DNA from: Kosakonia pseudosacchari
Lineage (GTDB): Bacteria > Pseudomonadota > Gammaproteobacteria > Enterobacterales > Enterobacteriaceae
Direction of reading: 5' to 3'
Length of the DNA: 64,000 nucleotides
Assembly (NCBI RefSeq): GCF_900184035.1
Contig: NZ_FXWP01000025.1
Location: 1-64,000, forward strand
Part shown: positions 25,836 to 36,423 of the stretch, one piece after another
Layout of the letters: each line of letters opens with the position of its first letter
Position numbering within the stretch: position 1 is the stretch's first letter
Position numbers and translations under genes: made by a program
Notes under the pieces: generated by a model
What the model was told of the DNA's origin: nothing
Database searches by the model: none
The model's input: the letters and a program-made list of their open reading frames with translations, nothing else

Positions 25836-27137
25836 ATGGCTCAGGAAATCGAATTAAAGTTTATCGTGAAGAGCGACAGCGTGGAAACGCTTCGTCAACA
25901 TCTGCATACGCTGACCGAAGAACATATCGCGTCCAGCCAGTTACTCAACATCTATTACGAGACGCCGGATAACTGGCTGCGCGGCCACGATATGGGGCTG
26001 CGCATCCGTGGTTTTGACGGCCAGTACGAAATGACGATGAAAATCGCCGGGCGGGTGATTGGCGGTTTGCATCAGCGGCCTGAATACAATATCCCGCTTA
26101 CTCAGCCGGAACTCGATCTGGCGCGCTTCCCGGCGGAAGTGTGGCCTGATGGTGTACTTCCGCAAGATTTACAGGCGCGAGCGCAGCCGCTATTTAGTAC
26201 GGATTTCTACCGTGAAAAATGGCTGGTTAACGTTGGCGAGAGCCGCATTGAGATTGGCCTTGATTTAGGCGAAGTCAAAGCGGGTGAATTTGTTGAGCCG
26301 ATTTGTGAACTGGAACTGGAACTGCTGAGCGGTTCTCCGGCGGATATCCTCAAGTTGGCGCGCCAACTGATAAATGTCTCCGGGTTGCGTCAGGGCAGCC
26401 TGAGTAAAGCGGCGCGTGGTTATCACCTGGCACAGGGCAATGCCGTGCGCGAACGCCGCCCAACGGCGATTCTGCAAACCCCCGCGAAGGCCAGCATTGA
26501 GCAGGCTTTTGCCGCCGCGCTGGAACTGGCGTTGTCGCAATGGCAATACCATGAAGAGCTGTGGGTGCGTGGCAATGAGAAAGCGAAAGCCGATGTGTTG
26601 AGCGCCATTGCGTTGCTGCGTCACACGCTGACGCTGTTTGGCGGTATCGTTCCTCGTAAAGCGAGCGCTCACTTACGTGATCTGTTGACGCAGTCCGAAG
26701 CGACCATTACTTCAGCCGTTTCAGCAGATACGGCGGTGTGGAGTGCGCAATCAGCCCTGGCGAAACTGGTGCTCACCGAGTGGTTAGTGACGCAGGGCTG
26801 GCGAACCTTCCTTGATGAAAAAGCGCAGGCTAAGTTTGCCGACTCCTTTAAACGCTTTGCTGACGTTCATCTTTCACGCAGCGCCGCCGAGCTGAAAAAA
26901 GCCTTTGCCCAGCCGCTGGGCGACAGCTATCGCGACCAGTTACCGCGGCTGGCGCGTGATATCGACAGCGCGTTATTGCTGGCCGGACATTACGATCGCG
27001 CGCGCGCCGTGGAGTGGCTGGAAAACTGGCAGGGGCTTCAGCACGCTATTGAAACGCGCCAGAGAGTTGAAATCGAACATTTCCGTAATACCGCCATTAC
27101 CCAGGAGCCGTTCTGGTTGCACAGCGGAAAACGTTAA
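25836..27137 (+). CDS. ygiF: Inorganic triphosphatase (CYTH-CHAD)
   Basis: 433 aa, exactly the E. coli length. The CYTH catalytic domain starts with the metal-binding EIELKF (ExExK) motif and runs to about 200. The C-terminal CHAD helical domain, rich in His/Arg, follows from about 215 and is known in the family to bind polyphosphate. It hydrolyses inorganic triphosphate. It lies 16 bases before glnE, and the pair is an operon in enterics. Confidence 0.97.
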   Translation: MAQEIELKFIVKSDSVETLRQHLHTLTEEHIASSQLLNIYYETPDNWLRGHDMGLRIRGFDGQYEMTMKIAGRVIGGLHQRPEYNIPLTQPELDLARFPAEVWPDGVLPQDLQARAQPLFSTDFYREKWLVNVGESRIEIGLDLGEVKAGEFVEPICELELELLSGSPADILKLARQLINVSGLRQGSLSKAARGYHLAQGNAVRERRPTAILQTPAKASIEQAFAAALELALSQWQYHEELWVRGNEKAKADVLSAIALLRHTLTLFGGIVPRKASAHLRDLLTQSEATITSAVSADTAVWSAQSALAKLVLTEWLVTQGWRTFLDEKAQAKFADSFKRFADVHLSRSAAELKKAFAQPLGDSYRDQLPRLARDIDSALLLAGHYDRARAVEWLENWQGLQHAIETRQRVEIEHFRNTAITQEPFWLHSGKR

Positions 27138-27153
27138 CGAAAGGATATTTCGC

Positions 27154-30003
27154 ATGCCGCACCACGCAGGATTGTCGCAGCACTGGCAAACGGTTTTTTC
27201 TCGTCTGCCGGAAGCGCTCACCGCGCAACCATTGAGCGCGCAGGCGCAGTCAGTGCTCACTTTTAGTGATTTTGTTCAGGACAGCATCATCGCGCATCCT
27301 GAGTGGCTGGCAGAGCTTGAAAGCGCACCGCCGCCAGCGAACGAGTGGCAACACTACGCGCAATGGCTGCAAGCGGCGCTGGAGGGCGTCACCGATGAAA
27401 CCTCGCTGATGCGCACGCTGCGGCTGTTTCGCCGTCGCATTATGGTGCGCATCGCCTGGAGTCAGGCGCTACAGTTGGTGGCGGAAGAGGATATCCTGCA
27501 ACAGCTCAGCGTGCTGGCGGAAACCCTGATCGTCGCCGCGCGCGACTGGCTCTATGACGCCTGCTGCCGTGAGTGGGGAACGCCGTGCAATCCGCAAGGC
27601 GTCGCGCAGCCGATGCTGGTGCTCGGTATGGGTAAACTTGGCGGCGGCGAACTCAATTTCTCATCCGATATCGATTTGATTTTCGCCTGGCCGGAAAATG
27701 GCGCCACGCGCGGCGGACGCCGTGAGCTGGATAACGCACAGTTTTTTACCCGCCTTGGTCAACGGCTAATTAAAGTCCTCGACCAGCCAACGCAGGATGG
27801 CTTTGTCTACCGTGTCGATATGCGCTTGCGTCCCTTTGGCGACAGCGGCCCGCTGGTGCTGAGTTTTGCCGCGCTGGAAGATTACTACCAGGAGCAGGGG
27901 CGCGACTGGGAACGATACGCGATGGTGAAAGCGCGCATTATGGGGGACAACGACGGCGACCATGCGCGAGAGTTGCGCGCCATGCTGCGCCCGTTCGTTT
28001 TCCGCCGCTATATCGACTTCAGCGTGATCCAGTCTCTGCGCAACATGAAAGGCATGATTGCCCGCGAAGTGCGGCGTCGCGGCCTGAAGGACAACATAAA
28101 ACTCGGCGCGGGCGGTATTCGCGAAATAGAGTTTATCGTGCAGGTTTTCCAGTTGATTCGCGGCGGTCGCGAGCCTGCGCTGCAATCGCGTTCGCTGTTG
28201 CCGACGCTTGCTGCCATTGATCAACTGCATCTGCTGCCGGATGGTGATGCACCCCGGTTGCGCGAGGCGTATTTGTGGCTGCGACGGCTGGAAAACTTGC
28301 TGCAAAGCATTAATGACGAACAGACACAGACGCTGCCGGCCGATGATCTGAATCGCGCGCGCCTCGCCTGGGGAATGGGCAAAGAGAGCTGGGAAGCGCT
28401 CTGCGAAACGCTGGAAGCGCATATGTCGGCGGTGCGGCAGATTTTCAACGATCTGATTGGCGATGATGAAACGGATTCGCCGGAAGATGCGCTTTCTGAG
28501 GGCTGGCGCGAATTGTGGCAAGATGCGTTGCAGGAAGAGGACTCCACGCCCGTGCTGGCGCATCTTTCCGAGGACGATCGCCGCCGTGTGGTGGCGCTGA
28601 TTGCCGATTTTCGCAAAGAGCTGGATAAACGCACCATTGGCCCTCGCGGGCGACAAGTACTCGATCACTTAATGCCGCATCTGCTCAGCGATGTATGCTC
28701 GCGTGACGATGCGCCAGTGCCGTTGTCGCGCCTGACGCCGCTGCTCACCGGGATTATTACCCGCACCACTTACCTTGAGCTGCTGAGTGAATTCCCCGGT
28801 GCGCTGAAACACCTCATTTCCCTGTGCGCCGCGTCGCCGATGGTGGCCAGCCAACTGGCGCGCTACCCGATCCTGCTCGATGAACTGCTCGACCCGAACA
28901 CGCTCTATCAACCGACGGCGATGAACGCCTATCGCGATGAACTGCGACAATACCTGTTGCGCGTGCCGGAAGAGGATGAAGAGCAGCAACTGGAGGCGCT
29001 ACGGCAGTTTAAGCAGGCGCAGTTGTTGCGCGTAGCGGCGGCAGATATCGCCGGTACGTTACCCGTCATGAAAGTGAGCGATCACTTAACCTGGCTGGCG
29101 GAAGCGATTATCGATGCGGTGGTGCAGCAAGCCTGGAACCAGATGGTGGCGCGTTACGGCCAGCCGACGCATCTGCACGATCGCGAAGGGCGCGGTTTCG
29201 CCGTGGTCGGTTACGGCAAACTTGGCGGCTGGGAATTAGGTTACAGCTCCGATCTGGATCTGGTGTTCCTGCACGACTGCCCGATGGATGTGATGACCGA
29301 TGGCGAGCGTGAAATCGATGGCCGCCAGTTCTATTTGCGCCTCGCACAGCGCGTGATGCACCTGTTCAGCACGCGCACGTCGTCCGGCATTCTTTATGAA
29401 GTCGATGCGCGTTTGCGCCCGTCCGGCGCGGCCGGAATGCTGGTGACCACTGCGGAAGCGTTCGCCGATTATCAAAAAAATGAAGCCTGGACATGGGAGC
29501 ATCAGGCGCTGGCGCGTGCGCGCGTGGTGTACGGCGATCCGCAACTGACCGCCGAATTTGACACCATTCGCCGCGATATCCTGATGACCTCCCGCGATGC
29601 GGCCACCCTGCAAACCGAAGTGCGCGAAATGCGTGAGAAAATGCGCGCCCATCTTGGTAACAAGCACAAAGACCGTTTCGATCTAAAAGCCGATGAAGGC
29701 GGTATTACCGATATTGAGTTTATCGCTCAGTATCTGGTGCTGCGCTTTGCCCATGAGAAGCCGAAACTGACGCGCTGGTCGGATAATGTGCGCATCCTCG
29801 AAGGGCTGGCGCAAAACGGCATCATGGATGAGCAGGAAGCGCAGGCATTGACGCTGGCGTACACCACGTTGCGTGATGAGCTGCACCACCTGGCGCTGCA
29901 AGAGCTGCCAGGACATGTGGCGCTCTCCTGTTTTGTCGCCGAGCGTGCGCTTATCAAAACCAGCTGGGACAAGTGGCTGGTGGAACCGTGCGCCCCGGCG
30001 TAA
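27154..30003 (+). CDS. glnE: Glutamine synthetase adenylyltransferase/deadenylase
   Basis: 949 aa from [20 protein letters not shown] with AAGGA upstream; E. coli has 946. Two homologous nucleotidyltransferase halves are visible: [19 protein letters not shown] near 157-177 (deadenylation) and [19 protein letters not shown] near 685-705 (adenylylation), joined by regulatory helices. It inactivates or reactivates glutamine synthetase in response to PII state. The N-terminal 30 residues diverge from E. coli, while the rest is strongly conserved. The frame stays open upstream into ygiF but without similarity. Confidence 0.97.
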   Translation: MPHHAGLSQHWQTVFSRLPEALTAQPLSAQAQSVLTFSDFVQDSIIAHPEWLAELESAPPPANEWQHYAQWLQAALEGVTDETSLMRTLRLFRRRIMVRIAWSQALQLVAEEDILQQLSVLAETLIVAARDWLYDACCREWGTPCNPQGVAQPMLVLGMGKLGGGELNFSSDIDLIFAWPENGATRGGRRELDNAQFFTRLGQRLIKVLDQPTQDGFVYRVDMRLRPFGDSGPLVLSFAALEDYYQEQGRDWERYAMVKARIMGDNDGDHARELRAMLRPFVFRRYIDFSVIQSLRNMKGMIAREVRRRGLKDNIKLGAGGIREIEFIVQVFQLIRGGREPALQSRSLLPTLAAIDQLHLLPDGDAPRLREAYLWLRRLENLLQSINDEQTQTLPADDLNRARLAWGMGKESWEALCETLEAHMSAVRQIFNDLIGDDETDSPEDALSEGWRELWQDALQEEDSTPVLAHLSEDDRRRVVALIADFRKELDKRTIGPRGRQVLDHLMPHLLSDVCSRDDAPVPLSRLTPLLTGIITRTTYLELLSEFPGALKHLISLCAASPMVASQLARYPILLDELLDPNTLYQPTAMNAYRDELRQYLLRVPEEDEEQQLEALRQFKQAQLLRVAAADIAGTLPVMKVSDHLTWLAEAIIDAVVQQAWNQMVARYGQPTHLHDREGRGFAVVGYGKLGGWELGYSSDLDLVFLHDCPMDVMTDGEREIDGRQFYLRLAQRVMHLFSTRTSSGILYEVDARLRPSGAAGMLVTTAEAFADYQKNEAWTWEHQALARARVVYGDPQLTAEFDTIRRDILMTSRDAATLQTEVREMREKMRAHLGNKHKDRFDLKADEGGITDIEFIAQYLVLRFAHEKPKLTRWSDNVRILEGLAQNGIMDEQEAQALTLAYTTLRDELHHLALQELPGHVALSCFVAERALIKTSWDKWLVEPCAPA

Positions 30004-30049
30004 GTGTGGTATCATCGCGCGCAAATTTTGTATCTCTCAGGAGACAGGA

Positions 30050-31480
30050 ATGAAAGTTACGCTGCCAGAGTTTAAGCAAGCCGGTGTCATGGTGGTGGGT
30101 GATGTGATGCTGGATCGCTACTGGTACGGCCCAACCAGCCGCATTTCTCCGGAAGCGCCAGTTCCGGTTGTGAAAGTCGATACTATTGAAGAGCGACCGG
30201 GCGGTGCGGCAAACGTGGCGATGAACATTGCCTCGCTGGGCGCAACGGCGCGTCTGGTTGGCCTGACTGGCATTGATGATGCGGCGCGCGCGCTGAGCAA
30301 AGCGCTGGCGGATGTTAATGTTAAATGTGACTTCGTTTCTGTTCCGACGCACCCCACCATCACTAAGCTGCGTGTGCTGTCGCGCAACCAGCAGCTGATT
30401 CGCCTGGATTTTGAAGAGGGCTTTGACGGGGTCGATCCGCAACCGCTGCATGAACGCATCAGCCAGGCGCTTGGCAACATTGGCGCGCTGGTGCTGTCGG
30501 ATTACGCCAAAGGTGCGCTGGCAAGTGTTCAGCAGATGATCGCGCTGGCGCGCAAAGCGGGTGTGCCGGTGCTTATCGATCCGAAAGGCACTGATTTTGA
30601 ACGCTATCGCGGCGCCACTCTGCTGACCCCGAACCTTTCTGAGTTTGAAGCGGTAGCCGGGAAGTGCAAAAGCGAAGACGAGATCGTCGAACGCGGCATG
30701 AAAGTGATTGCCGATTATGAACTTTCTGCACTGTTAGTGACTCGTTCCGAGCAGGGGATGACGCTGCTGCAGCCGGGCAAAGCACCACTGCATATGCCGA
30801 CCCAGGCGCAGGAAGTGTATGACGTCACTGGCGCGGGCGATACGGTGATTGGCGTGCTGGCGGCGACGCTGGCGGCCGGGAATTCACTGGAAGAAGCATG
30901 CTATTTCGCCAACGCTGCTGCAGGCGTGGTGGTCGGTAAACTCGGTACCTCAACCGTGTCGCCAATTGAGCTGGAAAACGCGGTGCGTGGTCGTTCAGAA
31001 ACCGGTTTTGGTGTGATGACGGAAGACGAACTGAAAGTCGCCGTCGCGGCGGCGCGTAAGCGCGGCGAGAAAGTGGTGATGACTAACGGCGTGTTCGACA
31101 TTCTGCATGCCGGGCATGTCTCTTATCTGGCGAATGCGCGCAAACTGGGCGATCGCCTGATTGTTGCGGTTAACAGTGACGCGTCTACCAAACGCCTGAA
31201 AGGGGAAACTCGCCCGGTTAACCCGCTTGAGCAGCGCATGATTGTGCTGAGCGCGCTGGAAGCCGTGGACTGGGTGGTGTCCTTTGAAGAGGATACGCCG
31301 CAGCGCCTGATTGCCGGGATCCTGCCGGACCTGCTGGTGAAAGGTGGTGATTACAAACCCGAACAGATCGCCGGTAGCGAAGAAGTCTGGGCGAACGGTG
31401 GCGAAGTGCTTGTGCTCAACTTTGAAGACGGTTGCTCAACCACCAACATCATCAAAAAGATCCAGAAAGATAGCCAATAA
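30050..31480 (+). CDS. hldE: Bifunctional heptose kinase/adenylyltransferase
   Basis: 476 aa (E. coli 477) from ATG 30050 behind CAGGAGACAGG. Residues 1-318 are a ribokinase-type heptose 7-phosphate kinase ([30 protein letters not shown]). From about 340 comes a nucleotidyltransferase with [20 protein letters not shown]. It makes ADP-heptose for the LPS inner core. It follows glnE by 46 bases and may be co-transcribed; a strong terminator follows. Confidence 0.98.
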   Translation: MKVTLPEFKQAGVMVVGDVMLDRYWYGPTSRISPEAPVPVVKVDTIEERPGGAANVAMNIASLGATARLVGLTGIDDAARALSKALADVNVKCDFVSVPTHPTITKLRVLSRNQQLIRLDFEEGFDGVDPQPLHERISQALGNIGALVLSDYAKGALASVQQMIALARKAGVPVLIDPKGTDFERYRGATLLTPNLSEFEAVAGKCKSEDEIVERGMKVIADYELSALLVTRSEQGMTLLQPGKAPLHMPTQAQEVYDVTGAGDTVIGVLAATLAAGNSLEEACYFANAAAGVVVGKLGTSTVSPIELENAVRGRSETGFGVMTEDELKVAVAAARKRGEKVVMTNGVFDILHAGHVSYLANARKLGDRLIVAVNSDASTKRLKGETRPVNPLEQRMIVLSALEAVDWVVSFEEDTPQRLIAGILPDLLVKGGDYKPEQIAGSEEVWANGGEVLVLNFEDGCSTTNIIKKIQKDSQ

Positions 31481-31506
31481 CGGCGCGGCTGGTGAATGGT
31501 GAAAAA

Positions 31507-31535
31507 GAAAAAGCCCTCTTTATGAGGGCTTTTTA
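31507..31535. terminator. Bidirectional terminator between hldE and ubiK
   Basis: AAGCCCTC (31511-31518) pairs with GAGGGCTT (31524-31531), with A residues before and T residues after, so it serves both convergent genes. Confidence 0.92.
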
Positions 31536-31835
31536 CTATTGTTCATCAACCGGTGGAATAGCAGGGGCCGGTTTCACTTCAGTGACATTGCCGCTGTTGC
31601 GACTTTCCAGCTCGCTGAGGCGCTGTTCCAGCAACGCCAGTTTTTCGCGGGTGCGCAGCAGAACTTGTGTCTGTACGTCAAACTCTTCGCGGCTGACCAG
31701 ATCGAGGCGGGTTAACTGCGATTGCAACGTCTGGCGGATCTTCTTCTCAACGTCTTCCCCAAACTCACGGATCCCTTTCGGCATGGATTCGTGAACCTGT
31801 CGCGCAATCTGTTCAATTTTCTTCGGATCAATCAT
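31536..31835 (-). CDS. ubiK: Ubiquinone biosynthesis accessory factor UbiK
   Basis: 99 aa, formerly Yqi[21 protein letters not shown], an amphipathic middle and a C-terminal trimeric coiled coil ([19 protein letters not shown]) are typical of the family, followed by a proline/alanine tail. It assists the Ubi complex with UbiJ in aerobic ubiquinone synthesis. Convergent with hldE, as the local E. coli arrangement allows. Confidence 0.95.
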   Translation of the reverse strand: MIDPKKIEQIARQVHESMPKGIREFGEDVEKKIRQTLQSQLTRLDLVSREEFDVQTQVLLRTREKLALLEQRLSELESRNSGNVTEVKPAPAIPPVDEQ

Positions 31836-31957
31836 GTTGGGGTCCCTGTTCGGATAGGTTCATGGAGTTATTGTAGTGTGATAACCCCAGGTGATAAACC
31901 AGAATTGTTTGAAGCTTATGCATTGCCGAAGATTATCAATGGCGTTATAGTTATCGC

Positions 31958-32107
31958 GCTTATTCTCAGGGCGGGGCGAAATTCCCCACCGGCGGTAAAT
32001 CAGCGCATGCTGAAAGCCCGCGAGCGCTTCAGGTTACCGCCTGAAGGTCAGCAGATCCGGTGTAATTCCGGAGCCGACGGTTAAAGTCCGGATGGGAGAG
32101 AGTAACG
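31958..32107 (+). promoter_or_regulatory. FMN riboswitch (RFN element) of ribB
   Basis: The conserved RFN elements occur in order: CTTATTCTCAGGGCGGGG, GAAATTCCCCACCGGCGGTAAAT, a variable stem around the paired GCGCTTCAGG region, CAGCAGATCCGGTGTAATTC, then GCCGACGGTTAAAGTCCGG and ATGGGAGAGAGTAACG. It lies about 105 bases before the ribB ATG. In E. coli it lowers ribB expression when FMN binds, and its processed form is the small RNA sroG. Confidence 0.96.
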
Positions 32108-32213
32108 AATCTGTCGGGCAATGACGCCCGCTCGCGTTATTTTTTTGCCGCATTGCGACACTCCTAAGACTGCCCTGATTCTGGTAACCATAACTTTATT
32201 GAGGTCTTTTACC

Positions 32214-32867
32214 ATGAATCAGACGCTGCTTTCTTCTTTTGGCACGCCTTTCCAACGTATTGAACACGCTCTTGCCGCGCTGCGCGAAGGCCGTGGTGTG
32301 ATGGTGCTCGATGACGAGAACCGCGAAAACGAAGGCGACATGATTTTCGCCGCTGAAACCATGACCGTTGAGCAGATGGCGCTGACCATTCGCCACGGTA
32401 GCGGCATTGTTTGTCTGTGCCTGACCGACGAACGCCGTAAACAACTCGATCTGCCAATGATGGTAGAGAACAACACCAGCGCATTTGGCACCGGTTTTAC
32501 TGTGACCATTGAAGCGGCGCACGGCGTAACCACCGGCGTTTCGGCGGCTGACCGTCTTACCACCGTTCGTGCGGCGATTGCCGATGGCGCTAAACCGTCC
32601 GATCTGAACCGTCCTGGTCACGTATTCCCGCTGCGTGCGCAGCCGGGTGGCGTGCTGACTCGTGGTGGTCACACAGAAGCGACTATCGATTTAGTGACGC
32701 TGGCGGGCTTCAAACCGGCGGGTGTGCTGTGTGAATTAACCAATGACGATGGTTCGATGGCGCGCGCGCCGGAATGCATCGCCTTTGCGAAACAGCACAA
32801 TATGGCAGTAGTGACAATTGAAGACCTGGTGGCTTATCGCCAGGAACATGAGCGCAAAGCCAGTTAA
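32214..32867 (+). CDS. ribB: 3,4-dihydroxy-2-butanone 4-phosphate synthase
   Basis: 217 aa from ATG 32214, the E. coli length. The active-site segments [41 protein letters not shown] and [11 protein letters not shown] are intact. It makes the four-carbon precursor of riboflavin from ribulose 5-phosphate. It is a single-gene unit under an FMN riboswitch, followed by a strong terminator. An in-frame start at 32121 would fall inside the leader and is not used in relatives. Confidence 0.98.
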   Translation: MNQTLLSSFGTPFQRIEHALAALREGRGVMVLDDENRENEGDMIFAAETMTVEQMALTIRHGSGIVCLCLTDERRKQLDLPMMVENNTSAFGTGFTVTIEAAHGVTTGVSAADRLTTVRAAIADGAKPSDLNRPGHVFPLRAQPGGVLTRGGHTEATIDLVTLAGFKPAGVLCELTNDDGSMARAPECIAFAKQHNMAVVTIEDLVAYRQEHERKAS

Positions 32868-32891
32868 TTAATCGTTCGCCTTATTCATAAA

Positions 32892-32922
32892 AATCCGCAG
32901 CTTTTAGCTGCGGATTTTTTTT
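32892..32922 (+). terminator. Terminator after ribB
   Basis: AATCCGCAGCT pairs perfectly with AGCTGCGGATT (32892-32916) around TTT, followed by a run of T. Confidence 0.93.
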
Positions 32923-33111
32923 GCCTGTTCTGCGTCAAAGTTTGGCGCGCTTCTGGTCAGCACGCATTGAAAATCTGCTGTTCTACTTATAAAGTGGTAA
33001 GCGCTGCAGCGAGTATTAAAACGGATTTGAGATTTTTCTAACTCGTTCAAATTAAGTGGCTTCGTGATTCATTTGTGAAGCAATTTTTGCCGAATATATG
33101 ACGGAGGCAAT

Positions 33112-33285
33112 GTGTTTATTTCCTGGTATTGGATTGTGGCTATTGTTGTGCTGGTTGTTGGCTATATCCACGTGCTTAAACGTAATTGCAAAGCCTGCCG
33201 TCACGATCGCGAAGCGATTTATAAAGGTTATTTACGCGTGCTTGATGAGGTGAAAAAACTGCGGCGCGTTGGGCAGGGCGATTAA
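33112..33285 (+). CDS. Small single-span membrane protein
   Basis: 57 aa from GTG 33112 with GGAGG four bases upstream. The alternative ATG at 33110 has only two bases of spacing and gives an implausible cysteine-rich peptide. Residues 1-22 form a membrane helix (FISWYWIVAIVVLVVGYIHV). A basic cytoplasmic tail follows, with C-x2-C (CKACRHDRE) and a helix ending LDEVKKLRRVGQGD. No function is recognised. It stands alone between ribB and zupT with its own 240-base leader. The CxxC and histidine could bind a metal, which would fit its neighbour zupT, but this is speculation. Confidence 0.65.
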   Translation: MFISWYWIVAIVVLVVGYIHVLKRNCKACRHDREAIYKGYLRVLDEVKKLRRVGQGD

Positions 33286-33311
33286 AACACCGCTGCCCGC
33301 AATCACCTTAT

Positions 33312-34088
33312 TTAACCGCCAAATCCCATTGCCTGTAGCGCCACCAGGCTTAACCCCATCACCGACATGCCGCACAGTACGCCGTAGCTCGGGTTGTTAT
33401 TCGGATCGATCTCTTTTGCCAGCGGCATTAATTCATCAACCGACAGCGCCACCATGATCCCGGCAACCGCCGCCATAATCGCCGCCATCACTACCGGCGA
33501 GACCAGGCTTCCCAGAATCAGCCACGCCAGCACGCCGCCAAGGATTTCCGCCATACCCGAGATGCCCGCCCAGAATACCGCACTGCGTTTTGACCCGGTT
33601 GCCGCATACACCGGCCCGGCGACCGCCAGCCCTTCAGGAATATTGTGTAACGCGACCGCGAAGGCAATGCCAAAACCGAGCTCCAGATCGTTGCTGGCGG
33701 TAACGTAAGTCGCGATCCCTTCCGGAAAGTTATGCAGGCTGATACCGAGCGTCAGCAAAATGGCGGTACGGCGAATACCGCGCGGAAAAGTTTGCTGTGT
33801 GCCCTGCATTAAATCTTGCGGATGGGCGTGCGGTAACATGCGATCCAGCGCGAAATAGCCCAGCAAGCCGACGACAAACATGCCGTAGCCGAGCATAGGC
33901 GACATATTTTCCGTTGCCAGTGCGGCGGGCAACATCTCCATCAGCGAGATAAGCAGCATGATCCCGGCGGCAAAACCGAGCGAAAACGCCAGTACGCGGT
34001 TTGAGGGCTTCTGGCCGATAACACCAAGAAGCGCGCCAATAAACGTCGCCGCGCCTGCCAGGATGGTCAGAATCAAAGGTACTGACAT
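33312..34088 (-). CDS. zupT: Zinc/divalent metal transporter ZupT (ZIP)
   Basis: 258 aa from [20 protein letters not shown] (E. coli 257). Eight membrane helices are present, and the metal-binding HNFPEG (helix 4) and HNIPEG (helix 5) motifs are intact. It imports zinc, iron and other divalent metals across the inner membrane. The frame is open 28 codons further upstream, over a candidate Fur site, but this is not conserved. It is divergent from ygiD as in E. coli. Confidence 0.97.
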   Translation of the reverse strand: MSVPLILTILAGAATFIGALLGVIGQKPSNRVLAFSLGFAAGIMLLISLMEMLPAALATENMSPMLGYGMFVVGLLGYFALDRMLPHAHPQDLMQGTQQTFPRGIRRTAILLTLGISLHNFPEGIATYVTASNDLELGFGIAFAVALHNIPEGLAVAGPVYAATGSKRSAVFWAGISGMAEILGGVLAWLILGSLVSPVVMAAIMAAVAGIMVALSVDELMPLAKEIDPNNNPSYGVLCGMSVMGLSLVALQAMGFGG

Positions 34089-34102
34089 AGGTTGCTCCTT
34101 TA

Positions 34103-34117
34103 TGATAATCATTCTCA
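34103..34117 (-). promoter_or_regulatory. Candidate Fur box upstream of zupT
   Basis: TGATAAT-C-ATTCTCA matches the 7-1-7 Fur consensus TGATAAT-N-ATTATCA at 13 of 14 arm positions. It lies 15 bases before the zupT ATG, over the likely ribosome-site or promoter region. If real, iron would repress zupT. I do not recall such control for E. coli zupT. Confidence 0.55.
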
Positions 34118-34284
34118 TTAATCTACGTTTTTGTTGCACGAAAAGCGAGACGGGTTGGCTGGCTTTACGCATTCCTTACATTCAAAATTACTGATGATCT
34201 TCATCACGGTTATCTGAGTTCTTCACCTACCGAAAAAGCGTAATCTACGTTTATCAAATAGACACACTCAGTAAGGATATCACC

Positions 34285-35073
34285 ATGTCAGCACCTCGCA
34301 TGCCCGCACTGTTTTTGGGCCACGGCAGCCCAATGAATGTGCTGGAAGATAACGTTTATACCCGCGCCTGGCGCGCTCTGGGCGAGACGCTGCCACGCCC
34401 GAAAGCGATTGTGGTGGTATCCGCGCACTGGTTTACTCGCGGAACCGGCGTAACCGCCATGGAAGCGCCAAAAACTATCCATGATTTTGGCGGTTTTCCG
34501 CAGGCGTTGTACGACACGCATTATCCGGCACCTGGCTCGCCAGAGCTGGCTCAGCGTTTGGTGGAGTTGCTCTCGCCTGTGCCAGTAACGCTGGATAAAG
34601 AAGCCTGGGGTTTTGACCACGGTTCATGGGGCGTGTTGATCAAAATGTACCCGAACGCGGATATTCCGATGGTGCAGCTCAGTATCGACAGCACCAAACC
34701 GGCGGCATGGCACTTCGAAATGGGCCGCAAGCTGGCGGCGCTTCGCGATGAAGGCATCATGCTGGTTGCCAGCGGTAACGTGGTACATAACCTGCGTACC
34801 GCGCGCTGGCATGGCGAAAATACCCCTTATCCGTGGGCAACGGCGTTCAATGATTATGTGAAAGAGAACCTGACCTGGCAGGGGCCAACTGAGCAGCATC
34901 CGTTAGTCAATTATCTTGACCATGAAGGCGGTTCGCTCTCTAACCCGACGCCGGATCACTTCCTGCCTCTGCTGTATGTGCTTGGCGCATGGGATGGCAA
35001 GGAACCGGTGTCGATACCGGTCGAGGGTATCGAGATGGGATCGCTCAGTATGCTTTCGGTCCAGGTTGGCTAA
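34285..35073 (+). CDS. ygiD: 4,5-DOPA-extradiol-dioxygenase YgiD
   Basis: 262 aa, LigB-type dioxygenase of the plant DODA family. The metal-binding histidines are visible in FLGHGSPMNV (near 14), VVVSAHWFTRG (near 48) and ASGNVVHNLR (near 168), and a fourth lies near 210-220. It opens the ring of DOPA in vitro; the natural substrate is unknown. It is divergent from zupT and followed by a terminator. Confidence 0.95.
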   Translation: MSAPRMPALFLGHGSPMNVLEDNVYTRAWRALGETLPRPKAIVVVSAHWFTRGTGVTAMEAPKTIHDFGGFPQALYDTHYPAPGSPELAQRLVELLSPVPVTLDKEAWGFDHGSWGVLIKMYPNADIPMVQLSIDSTKPAAWHFEMGRKLAALRDEGIMLVASGNVVHNLRTARWHGENTPYPWATAFNDYVKENLTWQGPTEQHPLVNYLDHEGGSLSNPTPDHFLPLLYVLGAWDGKEPVSIPVEGIEMGSLSMLSVQVG

Positions 35074-35076
35074 ATG

Positions 35077-35103
35077 AATGGCGCGTTATGCGCCATTTTT
35101 TTC
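35077..35103 (+). terminator. Terminator after ygiD
   Basis: AATGGCGC (35077-35084) pairs with GCGCCATT (35090-35097) around GTTAT, then a T run. It isolates ygiD from the following transporter operon. Confidence 0.92.
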
Positions 35104-35171
35104 GCCTGAAAATAGAAAACTTCGAGGAGGATCGCAAAAAAAAGCACCTGAAATACGGTTTTTTTGAAAAT

Positions 35172-35224
35172 AAAAAGAGCTTCGCTACAAAAATGAAACG
35201 GCGTGCTGAATTTCGGCTCTTTTT
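35172..35224 (+). repeat. Inverted repeat in the TRAP operon leader
   Basis: AAAAAGAGC (35172-35180) and GCTCTTTTT (35216-35224) are perfect complements with a 35-base loop. The 310 bases between ygiD and the TRAP genes contain no gene. They hold this repeat, a second palindrome and a TGTGA half-site (35224-35228). The repeat resembles a long-loop terminator. Confidence 0.45.
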
Positions 35225-35272
35225 GTGAACATCATCGTCGCAATAACCCACCTGAGTGACTACGCTTCAGAG

Positions 35273-35289
35273 TGTCTGGTTTTCAGACA
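35273..35289. promoter_or_regulatory. Candidate operator of the TRAP operon
   Basis: TGTCTG-GTTTT-CAGACA is a perfect 6-5-6 palindrome 94 bases before the first TRAP gene. Its form suits a dimeric repressor such as a GntR- or LacI-type uronate regulator. No regulator gene lies next to the operon. Confidence 0.45.
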
Positions 35290-35383
35290 TACCCATAAAA
35301 ACAATCCGGTGTAATGCCACGAACATTCTGTTCGCGGTCGGTCTTTTGCGCCTAAAAATTAAACCCTCTGGAGACACGGAAAT

Positions 35384-36361
35384 ATGAACTCAGCGAAAAC
35401 CTTACAAAAAGTCTGTATTAGTTCCGCTCTGCTGTTTATCTCCCACGCCTCTGTCGCCCAAACCTTTCGCGCTGCCGATGTTCATCCCGCCGACTACCCG
35501 AATGTGGTGGCGGTAAAACATATGGGTGAAAAACTCAGCAAGGCGACAGATGGTCGGCTGGATATTAAGACCTTTCCAGGCGGCGTATTAGGCGACGAGA
35601 AGCAAGTCATTGAACAAGCACAAATTGGTGCCATTGATATTATTCGTGTCTCGATGACGCCAGTCGCGGCGATATTACCGGAAATCAACGTCTTTACGCT
35701 GCCTTATATTTTTCGCGATGAAGACCATATGCATAAAGTTCTGGATGGCATGATTGGCCAGGAAATTGGTAATCGCCTGTCGGAAAGCAGTAAATCGCGC
35801 CTGATCTTCCTGGGCTGGATGGACGCCGGAACGCGTAACCTGATCACCAAAGCGCCAGTCACTAAGCCGGAAGATCTTAAAGGCATGAAAATCCGTGTGC
35901 AGGGCAGCCCCATTGCGCTTGATACGCTGAAAGCGATGGGTGCTAACTCGGTGGCGATGGGGGTCAGCGAAGTGTTCAGCGGAATGCAAACCGGCGTAAT
36001 TGATGGCACCGAAAATAACCCGCCCACATTCGTCGCGCATAACTATTTACCGGTCGTCAAAAATTATACCTGGAGTAAGCATTTTATTATTCCCGAGCTG
36101 TTTTTGTTCTCAAAAGCCAAATGGGACAAGCTGAAAAAAGAGGATCAGGAATTAATTCTCAAACTGGCGAAAGAGGCACAAGCAGAACAGCGCGAATTGT
36201 GGAAAACCTATAACGAAAAATCGCTGGAAGCGATGAAAACGGGTGGCGTGCAATTCCATGACATTGATACCAAAGCGTTTTTTGAAGCGACCCAACCGGT
36301 GCGCGATAAATACGGCAAAGCGCATCAGGAGCTGATTACCCGTATTCAACAAGTGCAATAA
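35384..36361 (+). CDS. TRAP transporter substrate-binding protein (DctP family)
   Basis: 325 aa with a signal peptide cut after about residue 25 (ISHASVAQ). DctP-family features are FRAADVHPADYPNVVAVKHM, FPGGVLGDEKQVIEQAQIG, the ligand-binding GMKIRVQG block whose Arg clamps the substrate carboxylate, and GVIDGTENNPPTF. The NNPP segment is like that of hexuronate-binding members, so glucuronate, galacturonate or another sugar acid is a fair guess. It is the first gene of a P-Q-M operon that interrupts the ygiD-ygiC order of E. coli. Confidence 0.92.
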   Translation: MNSAKTLQKVCISSALLFISHASVAQTFRAADVHPADYPNVVAVKHMGEKLSKATDGRLDIKTFPGGVLGDEKQVIEQAQIGAIDIIRVSMTPVAAILPEINVFTLPYIFRDEDHMHKVLDGMIGQEIGNRLSESSKSRLIFLGWMDAGTRNLITKAPVTKPEDLKGMKIRVQGSPIALDTLKAMGANSVAMGVSEVFSGMQTGVIDGTENNPPTFVAHNYLPVVKNYTWSKHFIIPELFLFSKAKWDKLKKEDQELILKLAKEAQAEQRELWKTYNEKSLEAMKTGGVQFHDIDTKAFFEATQPVRDKYGKAHQELITRIQQVQ

Positions 36362-36423
36362 CTTTTGCCGGGCAGGCTTGTTTTATCTCCTGCCCATTTG
36401 CAACTTTCACCTGGAAAACTGCT

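Noticed and set aside
35224-35245. A CRP site in the TRAP leader
   Set aside because: Only one half (TGTGA) fits; the other half has little match.
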